NCBI RefSeq assembly: GCF_024166365.1
Contig: NC_064842.1
Coordinates: 27,809,001-27,873,000 of the forward strand
Direction of reading: 5' to 3'
Origin: Elephas maximus indicus
Lineage: Eukaryota; Chordata; Mammalia; Proboscidea; Elephantidae
Length of the DNA: 64,000 nt
This document shows positions 1 through 10,014 of this stretch, piece after piece. Under the pieces are notes generated by a model that saw only the letters and a program-made list of their open reading frames with translations, was not told the origin of the DNA and did not search any database. How positions within the stretch are numbered: the first letter of the stretch is position 1; every line of letters starts with the position of its first letter. The translations under genes were made by a program, and so were the position numbers.

Positions 1-291
1 CAAGTGTTCAGTACTTGAAAGACGTTGTTATCTTAAAAAATTATTGCTATGTCAGTACTATTGGCACTGGGAAATTTCTTGCTCTTAGGCACCCATGGGG
101 CCACCACGAGTTGGGGGTTAACTTGATGGCAGCTAACAACAACAGTTACATAAGATGTGTAGACAAGGTTTTGTAAACTATGAGATACACAGTGATATAA
201 CAGGCAGATTATTTTAATTTTTCATAACAAGCTCTCCTCCATTCTCCAGTCTTTGCTCAGAGTTGCTCTAAAACTCTTGCTCTGTTTTTAG

Positions 292-442
292 CCTGATGCC
301 GTCGTTGTTGACAACAATGAAAAACACCACTGAGCTGGTCTCCAGTGAGGTCTACTTGCTCAGTGCCTTGGCAGCCCTGCAGAAGGTCGTGGAGACCCTC
401 CCACACTTCATCAGCCCCTACCTTGAAGGGGTCCTGTCACAG
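292..442 (+). CDS. HEATR1: HEATR1 exon (LMPSLL...VLSQ)
   Basis: The exon follows a TTTTTAG acceptor and ends CACAG before a GTGAGC donor. Its first base completes a split codon, and 50 codons follow, ending in phase 0. The reading continues for 19 codons into the intron before a stop, so an open frame past 442 is not coding evidence. Confidence 0.95.
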
Positions 443-3400
443 GTGAGCTCGGGTAACCACAGCACAATGTTTGGGGTGGACTGGGAACGGGAAAAATGAC
501 AGGCTTAATGGTGTGATTTGTTCTTTAAGTTTTTAGTTCTGTCTTAGAGGGAAAGATTATTCTGAAAAGATGCATTCAGTCTTTTTAAACGTGTGCCTCT
601 TTTTCTCTTCCATTATCCCTACTGCTTAATCATGAAATTGATATGGGGGATCTTATCTCTTTTAATATTGCAGAATGTATTATACTGCCTTTTCCCCCTC
701 TGACATTTTTGACGTTAGGATGGTAGAGCTGCCTTTTATTATGTTTTTCGAAAACTGGTGTGCCATATTTGTAATGTGAAAGGTTTCTGAATCCTAAGGT
801 GTCTTTCAGCAGAATTCCTATATTGCAATACAGCAGGCCTGATGTTGACCTCCCTCACTCCTCTGGTTATTATTCTTCCGCTGTAGTGATCACATGCTGT
901 TTATGAGGTTAAAGCCTTAGCTGCCATGGTGCAAACGGTTTACCTGATTGACAACTCTACAGTCAGGCCTGGAAAGCGGACTTCTTACAGAAAGAGGCCT
1001 GTACTATAAGGAGCTTTCTAGATTGTTCAGCTGGAAGAAGTTGACTCATCTCACGGTCCTTAGATTCCCCAGTCGAAGTGCTGTCTGGGCTGGGGCTGTT
1101 TGCTTCTGCTCGCCACCACTTACCCACCTCCCTGACTCCCAGTTGGGAAAGAGGTGTCTGCCCAGTTTTATCTACGGAGGTTCTAGTTTGGCTTTAAAAG
1201 GAGTTCAGTGGATAGCTAGAAAGCACGCCGAGCTTTCAGTAAGCACCAGCATTTGAACTGGTTTCTCGTGGTCATCACTAAGCCTTTCTGTAAGTGTGCA
1301 GAGGCTCTGGAGCAGCGTTCACAATGGCCTTGACAACTGTGTTTATCTTCCTGTAGGTGATTCACTTGGAGAAAATCACTAGTGAGATGGGTTCTGCCTC
1401 GCAGGCTAATGTCCGTCTCACATCTCTTAAAAAAACGCTGGCGACTACACTGTCACCCCGAGTCTTACTGCCAGCCATCAACAAAACTTACAAGCAAATG
1501 AAGAAGAACTGGAAGGTTAGACCCATATTGGGTATTAGACTTTGGAGAGGGAGAGGTGATACTTATGCTTTTAAATTTTCACTTAAAGAAGAATATGGTT
1601 GTTTGATTCCTTTACCGATGCACTGCTGAACCCTAGGAGTAATAAATGTGGCACGTCTGCTTACTGTGTTGTTGGTAGGATCACCTGGGTCCATTCATGA
1701 GCATCTTGCAGGAGCATATTGGGGTGATGAAGAAGGACCTGCTTACCTCCCACCAGTCTCAGCTCACCTCGTTTTTCTTAGAGGCCCTGGACTTCAGAGC
1801 ACAGCACTCAGAGGTCAGCTTATTTCCACCCCCCATAATTCTGAAAGTGTAATCTTTCAAAATAACACTTATCAAAACAATTTAGAACGAGATGTCAGTT
1901 CAGAACTCTGGCTAATAAGTCGGCTCTTCTGTTTCCAGGATGATCTGGAGGAAATTGGAAAAATCGAAAACTATATCATTGACTGTTTAGTAGCTATGGT
2001 TGTAAAGCTTTCTGAAGTCACCTTCAGACCCCTGTTCTTTAAGGTCAGTCTTTTCTTCCTCATATATCTCCTTTGTATTAACATATACCTATAAAATACA
2101 TTAAAAAAAAAAAAGTTGCCGTCAAGGCAGTTCTGACTCACTGCAACCCCACACGTGTAGAAGAAACTAATACTACTTTGTCTTTTTAGCTGTTTGATTG
2201 GGCCAAAACAGAAGATGCCCCAAAGGACAGACTGCTGACATTTTACAACTTGGCAGATTGCATTGCTGAGAAACTGAAAGGGCTCTTTACTCTCTTTGCT
2301 GGCCATTTAGTGAAGCCTTTTGCTGATACCTTGAACCAGGTGAACATCTCCAAAACAGGTTGGTAGCTCACTTCAGTTCTGCCTGCCCAAGGCACAATAA
2401 GTACAAGACATGACCTAGTGCTCAGAGACAAGATTTTGCAGATTCTTGAATTCTAGGCTAAAGAGTGTGTTTCCTTTGTAGTCAGTTGTCAGACATTGAA
2501 GTATTTGTTCTAGCTTAATGAAAACGTGGTATTAATACATTGACTCATTTGGGAAAAAGATATTAAGTGAACAGACATTATTATTAAGTCATTGGAAATA
2601 ACTTTGAAACATTAAGATTGGTTTATTCTCTAATGCTAATAAGCAATCCACTTGGCATTTCAGGTAATTTAACTTGCTAAGCTAGGTATTAGAATCTTAG
2701 TAGAAGGAATCACTTACAGGAGAGGCCATCAGCTTTATTTGCATTCTGCTGTTATCAAGATTATTATGATTTCACGATCATCTTAGAAATACTTTTCTGA
2801 TTATAGTTATTTTATGGTAGTTCAAACTTAAAGCTGTGAAAGCTTCATCTTTTTTCATTTTTACTCTATTTACAGATGAAGCATTTTTTGACTCTGAAAA
2901 AGACCCTGAAAAGTGCTGCTTGCTGTTACAGTATATTTTGAACTGTTTATATAAAATCTTCCTTTTTGATACTCAGCATTTTTTAAGTAAAGAGAGAGCA
3001 GAAGCCTTGATGATGCCCCTGGTGGATCAGGTAACTAACTCAGTCGTCATGTGTCCTTACTGGGAAGTCTGTCACTGGCAGATCTGTGCTGGCTTCATAG
3101 CTGCTAAAATGATAGCTTGCTAGGCATTGCTCTTGAGTTTTTTTTAACATAAAATATTCTTAATGAAATTTGTATTTCAAAATTGACTTCTGATGGATTT
3201 AACTCAACTTCAGAGTAGAATTTATTGAGTTTTACTTTTGAATTTTTTAAAAGGAAGACATACGGTCTCCTTATGAGATTTTTATTAATTGGGTTTTTTT
3301 GAGAATGCTTTAGGGTTTGGCTTCTCTCTGAACAAGCTCATCCAAGATGTTCTGCTGCAGGAAAGGCACACTATGAAGGGCTAGGAGATTCTGTTTGAGA

Positions 3401-6400
3401 TTCTCATAGATTTAAGCCCAAGAAGTTCCAGAATGTGCTTAGAGTATTGGACTAGTGCCTGGGTTTTGATCCTCCTAACATGAAAAGTTACCAAAAACAA
3501 CCCAAACCCATCATGAAGGGTAGTAAAACATTATTTACACAATGGGTGTTTTCAAGCAGAAGAAAATGTAAGACGCTGTAGCTCAAAGTCTTTGTCTTAT
3601 TCCCAACAGCTGGAAAACAGACTTGGGGGAGAAGAGAAGTTCCAAGAGCGGGTGACGAAGCACTTGATACCTTGTATTGGGCAGTTCTCAGTGGCCATGG
3701 CAGATGACTCTCTGTGGAAACCACTGAACTACCAAATCCTGCTAAAGACGAGAGACTCCTCACCCAAGGTTAGGAACTGAACAGTGTTGTCAGACAACCA
3801 CTGACGCTGCACATTTTCACTGTGGAACACAAAGAAACTTAGAGTGGACCATGGTAAACTGATGGGAAAGTATTGCTGCTGGTCACCTAGTGCTAGAGGT
3901 CAGCAGTGTTAGGCAGAAGTTTGAGCCTGAGAAGTCTTGGTTTTTACTTACAAGGTATTTATAAATAACAATCCCCCATCCCGATAATGTGGTAGGCACT
4001 CAGAAGTACTAAAATACTTTTAAATCTTGAATGGCAGAAACTTGAATTCCTTGTGTTTTTTAAGTGACATTTAAGTTTCAGTGTGTTCTCAGAGCTAAAT
4101 GCTTTGTTTTGTCCACAGAACAGTCTTTTGAGTTAGAGTAATATACTGTATATATTAGGCCTATGATTTTGTAATGAAAGTTAAGTGGTCACGGTAGAAA
4201 TATACTGTTATGGATAGGTTGAGTGGAGTTAAAATTCCACACATGAGTGTCAAAGTTTTCAAATGAACTATCATAGAAGAACCTCAGTGGATAAAACAGA
4301 CCAAAGCAGAATTTTATTAATAGGATTTGTAAGTTCAAATATATAACATTTCTTTATTACAAAATAATCAGGAAAAAATGATGCTATTTGGATGAATCCC
4401 CAAATTTTGAATTGTAGGTTCTTATACAAGTTGTATCATCAAATTGATTTTAATATTTTATTTTGATTGTACAATATCAAGAAAATCTTGGTTCAACATA
4501 GGTAGTTACAGATGATTTTTAAACAACTCCCCTTGCAATATCCAAATGTTCTTTAAATTATTCCCCAACCTGAGAGAAAATTAGCTGAACTTCTGTTTCA
4601 AAGTGAATTGCTAACCTAAGAATACCTAACAACTGCTTGTGTTCCTGGTCATACACAAGTCATGTGAGAAATACCCAAAACTTTTTAAAGTTCCAAAACA
4701 TCCATTCTAGGACATCATAACACAGCGAATGTGTTTTTTCTTCATCTCTGAGGCAAGCTGCCCTGGACCATCACAGTCTATAGTGGTGACCAGTTGGCAC
4801 TGATGCACAGGGAGCTCTGCCCAGAGGTGGCAGGAGACGCGCGATTGCCTGGGGTATGCTCCAGTACGGGGGCATTTGATTACACACTTGAATTTGCATG
4901 TGCTATTTTATTTTACTAGTTTAAAGGACGGTGTTATAAAAACTACCTTCACATTAAACATCTGCAACACTGAAACACTGTTGGAAAACTACTGATTTAT
5001 AAGGTTACTCGTATTACAGACAAATCCCAAATTGTTAAATAAACTGATACTCTAAGACAAAAGTTGAATGGACAGAATGAAGTGAAATAAAATCACGAGA
5101 AATAACATTTAGTTTAAAAAGTTAGAGATTGTTTCCAGTCCGCACAGATTTCAAGATAAGAAATACAGCAGTTCTACTTTTTATCATCGTTCTTTGCCCT
5201 TTTCCTTCTTTCAGGTTCGATTTGCTGCTTTGATTACAGTGTTAGCAGTGGCGGAAAAACTAAGGGAGAATTATATTGTCTTGCTACCAGAATCCATTCC
5301 TTTCTTAGCAGAACTGATGGAAGGTAATTCCCAAACTATTAAGAAATAATTACAGTCAATTTCTGTGAAGATATGCCAACCATAATGCAGATGTGGAATA
5401 ATGTGCCTGGCAGTTGGCGCCAGTCCTCCGCCCGCTCCCATCTCCGTCTGGGTAGACTGGAGCTTGCGTTTTGAGTGAGGTGGAGGGGTGCTGTTAGGAA
5501 ATGACTGTTTTGTGATCATTTAGGACACTGTTTATGGTATGAGCTTCACTAGCTTTAGTTTTGTGTGTTTTGTAATAATATAGACTACATATAGGGTCAC
5601 TGAGTCGGAATCAACTCGACGGCAATGGATCCAACAGGGTAGACTACAATGTTGTCTTTCATTAACCTCATATATTTATATGATTATTTTGGTCCCCAGT
5701 TGTGGGATTATTGTGTCTAGATGTCTAGTGCCATTAGGAGTGCAATAGGGTATCCACCTCTTAATACACCCACTGCTCACTTATTGACATGGTTAGGTTC
5801 CAAAGACCAGGTTGTTATGTGAAAATCAGCATTATGTAAAAATGGAAGATGACCACATCAGATCACAAAATGGAAGATGAGTATATTATTACGTAACTAC
5901 AAAACCACTGAGAATCACATCCCTGCCAAGTTGACACATAACCTTAACCAGCCAGCGTTACTCTCACCTCACACCTCGGCATTCATTACTGCCATATGTA
6001 CGGCCGTTAATGTGCAAGACAGCCAGATAGATTTTTTACAGTTGTCATAAATGCAAAATGTGGGGTAATGAGATAGTCAATAAGTGAGGAGTGCGTGTAA
6101 TGACCAATATTTATTTGGTGTTCTGTGTTAGGTGCTTTATATAGGTTATTTAATCCTCATGATGAGGTATATACCATTAACCCTGTTTTACAGAACAGGA
6201 AACTAGAGGTTTAAAGAGATTAAATAATTTGATAAAAGTAACAAAGCTAGCGAGTGCGGCGGGAGGAACTGGGGTTAAACGAGGTTTGCACAATTCTGGA
6301 ACGTGTGCTCCTGAGCATTATGCTACCATGTGCCTGGGAAAATAACAGTAAATCTTGATAAGCAGGGATGGTGGAGACAAGAAGATCAGTACATACATAC

Positions 6401-6824
6401 TAATGATTCACCGCTTGCCTAAGAAAATTATACTCTCCTTGTTTCTTCTGTCCCTGAGAGGGGCTGTGTGAGCTACTAAGGAGTGGCATTGCTGGGAATG
6501 TTCAGGGTTCTTAGCGTCCAAATGAAGCCTCTTTCTGAGCTTGTAGGAAGGGTGTGAAGGCAGAATGGAGGGATACAGGCGATGCATTCTCTGGTGCTTG
6601 CTGATGGTTCAGGTGCTTCGTTTCACGCTTCTGATGGAATGGTTGCCAGGGAATGAGAGCCATGAAGAGCTGGGCTAATGGTAACTGAGCAGAAGATTGA
6701 CTCAGATGTTAAGTTCTTGTTTTTGTTTTTTTTAGATGAATGTGAAGAAGTAGAACATCAGTGCCAAAAGACTATTCAGCAACTGGAAGCCATATTGGGA
6801 GAACCGCTCCAGAGCTACTTCTAA
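292..6824 (+). CDS. HEATR1: HEATR1 C-terminal part (last nine coding exons)
   Basis: HEATR1 (UTP10/BAP28) is a large nucleolar HEAT-repeat protein of the small-subunit processome, needed for rRNA transcription and 18S processing. Coding exons: 292-442, 1357-1515, 1679-1813, 1939-2043, 2190-2358, 2876-3030, 3610-3768, 5215-5323 and 6736-6824. All have AG/GT borders and join without a frame break into 409 residues ending LGEPLQSYF-stop. Recognisable stretches are LMPSLLTTMKN, VIHLEKITSEMGSASQAN, FDWAKTEDAPKDRLL and DECEEVEHQCQKTIQQLE. From family knowledge, exons 3-6 should carry much of the BP28 C-terminal domain and the last two exons a terminal HEAT repeat. The human protein is about 2144 residues, so roughly four fifths lies left of the window. 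Several donors start GTT or GTC and are weak by consensus. The gene runs tail to tail with LGALS8. Confidence 0.97.
443..1356. other. HEATR1 intron without recognised features
   Basis: This is intron between two HEATR1 exons. I see no RNA gene or recognisable repeat. The open frame 948-1256 on the + strand resembles no known protein and is probably chance. Confidence 0.6.
1357..1515 (+). CDS. HEATR1: HEATR1 exon (VIHLEKITSE...NWK)
   Basis: This is a 159-bp, 53-codon phase-0 exon with a CCTGTAG acceptor and a weak GTTAGA donor. It includes LTSLKKTLATTLSPRVLLPA, typical of vertebrate HEATR1. Confidence 0.95.
1679..1813 (+). CDS. HEATR1: HEATR1 exon (DHLGPFMSIL...AQHSE)
   Basis: This is a 135-bp, 45-codon phase-0 exon with a GTTGGTAG acceptor and a GTCAGC donor. 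It contains SILQEHIGVMKKDLLTSHQS, which by position begins the BP28 C-terminal domain. Confidence 0.94.
1939..2043 (+). CDS. HEATR1: HEATR1 exon (DDLEEIGKIE...RPLFFK)
   Basis: This is a 105-bp, 35-codon phase-0 exon with a GTTTCCAG acceptor and a GTCAGT donor. It encodes the CLVAMVVKLSEVTFRPLFFK segment. Confidence 0.95.
2114..2160 (-). mobile_element. AfroSINE fragment beside a HEATR1 acceptor
   Basis: A short antisense fragment, GTTGCCGTCAAGGCAG onward, matches the 3' part of the AfroSINE after an A-run. It ends about 30 bp before the exon acceptor at 2189, so it sits in the branch-point region. Confidence 0.7.
2190..2358 (+). CDS. HEATR1: HEATR1 exon (LFDWAKTEDA...VNISKT)
   Basis: This exon is 169 bp, 56 codons plus one base of a split Asp codon. 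The acceptor TCTTTTTAG lies about 30 bp after an antisense AfroSINE fragment. The donor GTTGGT is weak. The 3' part has LKGLFTLFAGHLVKPFADTL. Confidence 0.95.
2359..2875. other. HEATR1 intron without recognised features
   Basis: AT-rich intron. No repeat or RNA gene was recognised. Confidence 0.55.
2876..3030 (+). CDS. HEATR1: HEATR1 exon (DEAFFDSEKD...PLVDQ)
   Basis: This is a 155-bp exon; its first two bases finish the split Asp codon. The acceptor is TTTACAG and the donor GTAACT. It encodes CCLLLQYILNCLYKIFLFDT and KERAEALMMPLVDQ. Confidence 0.96.
3610..3768 (+). CDS. HEATR1: HEATR1 exon (LENRLGGEEK...DSSPK)
   Basis: This is a 159-bp, 53-codon phase-0 exon with a CCCAACAG acceptor and a GTTAGG donor. 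It encodes FQERVTKHLIPCIGQFSVAM and the conserved WKPLNYQILLKTRDSSPK. Confidence 0.96.
3769..5214. other. HEATR1 intron, AT-rich
   Basis: This 1.4-kb intron is mostly AT-rich unique-looking sequence with no AfroSINE. A short GC-richer patch lies around 4780-4870. No open frame here looks like coding sequence. Confidence 0.55.
5215..5323 (+). CDS. HEATR1: HEATR1 exon (VRFAALITVL...AELME)
   Basis: This exon has 36 codons plus one base of a split Asp codon, a CTTCTTTCAG acceptor and a GTAATT donor. It starts the last HEAT-like helices (VRFAALITVLAVAEKL). Confidence 0.96.
5594..5645 (+). mobile_element. AfroSINE 3' fragment
   Basis: GGGTCACTGAGTCGGAATCA and ACTCGACGGCAATGG match the last third of the AfroSINE. 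The tRNA-like head is missing. Confidence 0.75.
5700..6100. repeat. Unclassified repeat, copy 1
   Basis: The core 5858-5957 (CAGATCACAAAATGG ... CCAAGTTGACACATAACCTT) is repeated with changes at 43247-43325. Two copies 37 kb apart show an interspersed repeat, but I cannot name the family. Confidence 0.5.
6110..6310 (+). mobile_element. Ancient MIR/L2-age repeat fragment
   Basis: The order of blocks (gain of TTAATCCTCA, a TTTTACAGAACAGGAAACT block, then a 'GAACTGGGGTT' block) resembles common old mammalian SINE sequence. The family assignment is approximate. Confidence 0.45.
6736..6824 (+). CDS. HEATR1: HEATR1 terminal coding exon
   Basis: After a long T-tract and TTTAG, two bases finish the split Asp codon. 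The reading ECEEVEHQCQKTIQQLEAIL then GEPLQSYF ends at TAA 6822-6824. The 3' UTR follows without a break. Confidence 0.97.
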
Positions 6825-7710
6825 CACTTTTTTAGTGTTTCATACTCTGTTCAGAGTTCAGATTTTTTTTTTTCATGTTTTTGTTTTTGGATATTGGGTG
6901 CCATATTTCTGTTGGTGCCTGAATACCCACTTGGACTCAAGCTATTTAATCACTTCTTTACAAAATTCCCACCTCGTTTGTGCTACCACATAAGCCTTTC
7001 CTCCCAGTTGTGTATATTTGCAAAAAGAGTAAATGATACACGGTGTTTTTATAGCAGCTGCTGTGTTTGCTTATACATTAATTATAGTCTTTTCTGAATT
7101 AAGTTATTAATATTGCAGGCATGTTTAATTCTAGCACCCAAAGTTACTGGCACCTCATTTAGCCTGGAAAGCTTTAATTCTTCTGTCAAGGAACGAACTG
7201 TGTGCATGGCGCCCGTGTCAGCGATTTCACTCAGAGTAGCTCTCTACTTCAAGAACATGACAGTTACTCAGCCCCCAACCAGAATACCTTCTATCTATCT
7301 GTAAGCAATGTGGATTTTTACATTTCATTTCAAGTAGACAGCACTTCACTTCAGCCTTATTTCGTGTGTACCTAGAGAAGGAAGTAGTTCCAGAATGTGT
7401 TTTTCACACAGGCCTACGTTGGATCCTTCATCCTTCAATCTTTTTTGGTGGGAGGCAGTGGGGACAATATGCTGCTTATGAAACAGCCCACACTTGGCTG
7501 ATCATACAAACAGAAACACTAGGTTGCATGAGGGTGTCCCTCCAGTATTAAGAATTATTTCCACAGGGGGCTAACCAAGAATTACTATATAAGAAAGAAA
7601 GTAAATACATTTCAGTATTTTTTTCAGAGCTTTGAAGTTCTGTAATCTCTAGTACTGTGTCACGGTGAAGCTGGGAGGTGAGAGCTCAAATAAGATCAAA
7701 CAACTGTGCC

Positions 7711-7716
7711 TTTATT
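7711..7716 (-). promoter_or_regulatory. Candidate distal LGALS8 poly(A) signal
   Basis: AATAAA on the - strand, about 2.15 kb past the LGALS8 stop. Other candidates at 9255-9260 and 7940-7945 are equally possible. Confidence 0.3.
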
Positions 7717-7897
7717 TTTAAGGAATCTAAGAACTGTCCCGTAACAATGTTTACATTGCACTTGAAAGCCTTTGATCTGATTTACTGTAGAAATTTAATG
7801 CAGAATTGTGACAAATAAGCAAAACGCCAACTGGCAGTTTAGAGATACAGCTTGCGAGGAATGTAGATTTCCAAGAAATGTCTCAACAAAATTCAGT

Positions 7898-7903
7898 AAT
7901 AAA
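7898..7903 (+). promoter_or_regulatory. Candidate HEATR1 poly(A) signal
   Basis: This is the first canonical AATAAA on the + strand after the HEATR1 stop, about 1.07 kb downstream. Use is inferred from sequence only; variant hexamers could act earlier. Confidence 0.4.
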
Positions 7904-8824
7904 TAGTAATAGCTTCCTCCCACCCCATAACTTGATTGTTTTATTCTACTCAAAAGTGATACCACAGTGCAAAACAAAATGAAAACGAACTATGTTCAAG
8001 ACTTACAGAAAACAATGCAAAATGGGCTTGTATTTTTTCCTAAGTGGCCTACAGTCGCCAGCATCTCAGTCGTGTGCTCCGATGTTCTTTATGAAGGAAA
8101 AATAATCCATTCTAGAGCCTTGTTCTTGCCGTCTACAACTCTTTCTGCACACCGCCACTGCCACAGTATCATTTTGAGCTGGGCAAGACTATTTGCATAA
8201 TGAATTTAACATGAAAAGGTGGGAAATTATTGAGGGCTACCAGTTTCTACGCTGAGTACACTCTTTTAAAAACAAGAGATTGGTGACAGTATTCTTTTCA
8301 ATATATGGATTCAAATAATAATTATATCACTAAAATCACTAAAATCTCTTATGAACCTATTCCTAAATCTGGCAGAATAAGCTGGACAATTTAATATGAT
8401 AAAATGATCTGACTGACCTAGCCCCCCACCCCCACTCCTTTGAAACTCCCTGTAACAAGATCTGACCTGTAAGGGGTTCTACACAGAATTTCTGCCAGCT
8501 AACTTCAAAGAACAGAAAAATTACAGAAATCTAAGTTTGACTTGCTGATACAGGTTTGATTTAATCACTTAAGGTAGAACAGTGTTTTGATCTCACTGCT
8601 AATGATGGACTAATCTTCAGGAGGGCAGAGAGGCAAGTGTTGTTGGTCTGCACGCAGACAAGAAACAGACTTGCAGTACCTTTCTCCCTACTTCGCCGGG
8701 CTTTCAGTTGGTGTATTTTACTTTGTGATAGTACCTAGTCAACACTCATTAAGTCTAATCTTGACTTTTTTGTTAACCCATACAATGTTTTAAAAGTTGA
8801 ATTCATACTGCCTGTACCTTAAAC

Positions 8825-9039
8825 TGGTGCCCTAGTGGTGCCGGGTTTAGGCATTTGACTGCTAACCGAAAGGTCAGTGGTTTGAACCCACCAGGTGTTC
8901 TGAGAGAGAAAGATGAGGCATTCCACTTCTGTAAAGATTACAGACTTGACAGCCCTATGGGGGCAGTTCTGCTGTGTCCTGTGGGGTTGCTATGAGTTGG
9001 AATCGACTCAACGGCAGTGGGTTCGGTTTTGGTTTGGTA
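8825..9039 (+). mobile_element. AfroSINE, full length, long variant
   Basis: A tRNA-like head (GGCATTTGACTGCTAACCGA and a GGTTTGAACCC B-box) is followed by the TGTAAAGATTACAG insert of the long variant. It ends in GGGTTCGGTTTTGGTTTGG. It lies between the convergent genes, possibly inside a 3' UTR. Confidence 0.9.
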
Positions 9040-9254
9040 CCTTAAACTTTCTGTGTGCAGATGTGCAGGCCTTTGACTCACTCTAAGTTTAAATCCTCGG
9101 AAATATTCATTTACCAGAACAGAAATAAGCTGCCTTGAGCTTAACTTCAACATTATTTTTTGTTTTGTATTGCTTTTTGCCTTAGTCTTTGTGCTGTCTT
9201 CAGATTTTATAGTGTTAATTCTTCGGTAAAGTTTTTGGTTAGTAGAGCTAAATC

Positions 9255-9260
9255 TTTATT
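9255..9260 (-). promoter_or_regulatory. Candidate proximal LGALS8 poly(A) signal
   Basis: AATAAA on the - strand, about 600 bp past the LGALS8 stop. Use here would exclude the AfroSINE at 8825-9039 from the transcript. Confidence 0.35.
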
Positions 9261-9864
9261 ATGCTAAAGAAAATCAACTACCAGATAAATGCAAGTTAAC
9301 ATCAACCCTTTAAATTACAGAATATGATAGAAAACTGGATATGAAGGAGTAGTGTCTTCTATAAATTAGTGTCTTTAGGTTAGTTAATAACTTAGTAGCT
9401 CTTTTAATCCTGAAGGACCCTGGTGAGTTTAAGCAATGCCTGTAGAAAGAACAGTGGCCCGATGGAAGAGCACAGAAGGTTCTAAGCTCAAGCAAACAGG
9501 GAGCGACTCTTGTCCACCACTGTATGTATATATCCCCAGCTTCTAGCACAGTGCTGACAAACAAGTGTTAAATACATACATGTTAGCTACTATGTTATAA
9601 AAAAACAGCAGGCACTTAATCAATACTTGTTGAATATGAAGTGGGGTTAATAAAGAGACCAAAGTGGGAGCAAGAACAGGGTAGCTTTAAGTTGCTATTG
9701 CCTTAAATTTCCTCATTTTGTGCCCAAGCACTCAGAACGCCCAAGAGACAATACGCAAGCTCATTTTAACAATATAAACAGTATAATGACAGTGAGATGG
9801 GTTTTAACCAGGCCAGTATCACATAAGCCATTTTGTATTTGGGTTTTTGTAGCAGTTCTGTCAG

Positions 9865-10014
9865 CTACCAGCTCCTTACTTCCAGTAAGTTGATATCTCC
9901 ATCAATTTCCAGCGTGTCAATATTACTAAGCTCTTTAAATCTGTGCTTGTACTCCAGGCTGTGTACACCATTTATGGCAACCTTAAATTCTTTAACATCA
10001 CAATAAATTATCAT
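9865..10014 (-). CDS. LGALS8: LGALS8 last coding exon
   Basis: The CTTTCAG acceptor is followed by [20 protein letters not shown] and the last strands of the C-terminal carbohydrate domain. It ends LLEVRSW and TAG (9867-9865). It holds 50 codons including the stop. Confidence 0.96.
   Translation of the reverse strand: MIIYCDVKEFKVAINGVHSLEYKHRFKELSNIDTLEIDGDINLLEVRSW

Larger units (their letters stand above)
6825..9864. other. Convergent 3' UTR region of HEATR1 and LGALS8
   Basis: This is the entire space between the HEATR1 stop (6824) and the LGALS8 stop (9865, - strand). Both 3' UTRs must start here and may overlap. On the + strand AATAAA occurs at 7898-7903 and 9649-9654. On the - strand AATAAA is read at 9260-9255, 7945-7940 and 7716-7711. 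A full AfroSINE lies at 8825-9039. The short open frames in the interval resemble no known protein. Confidence 0.75.
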
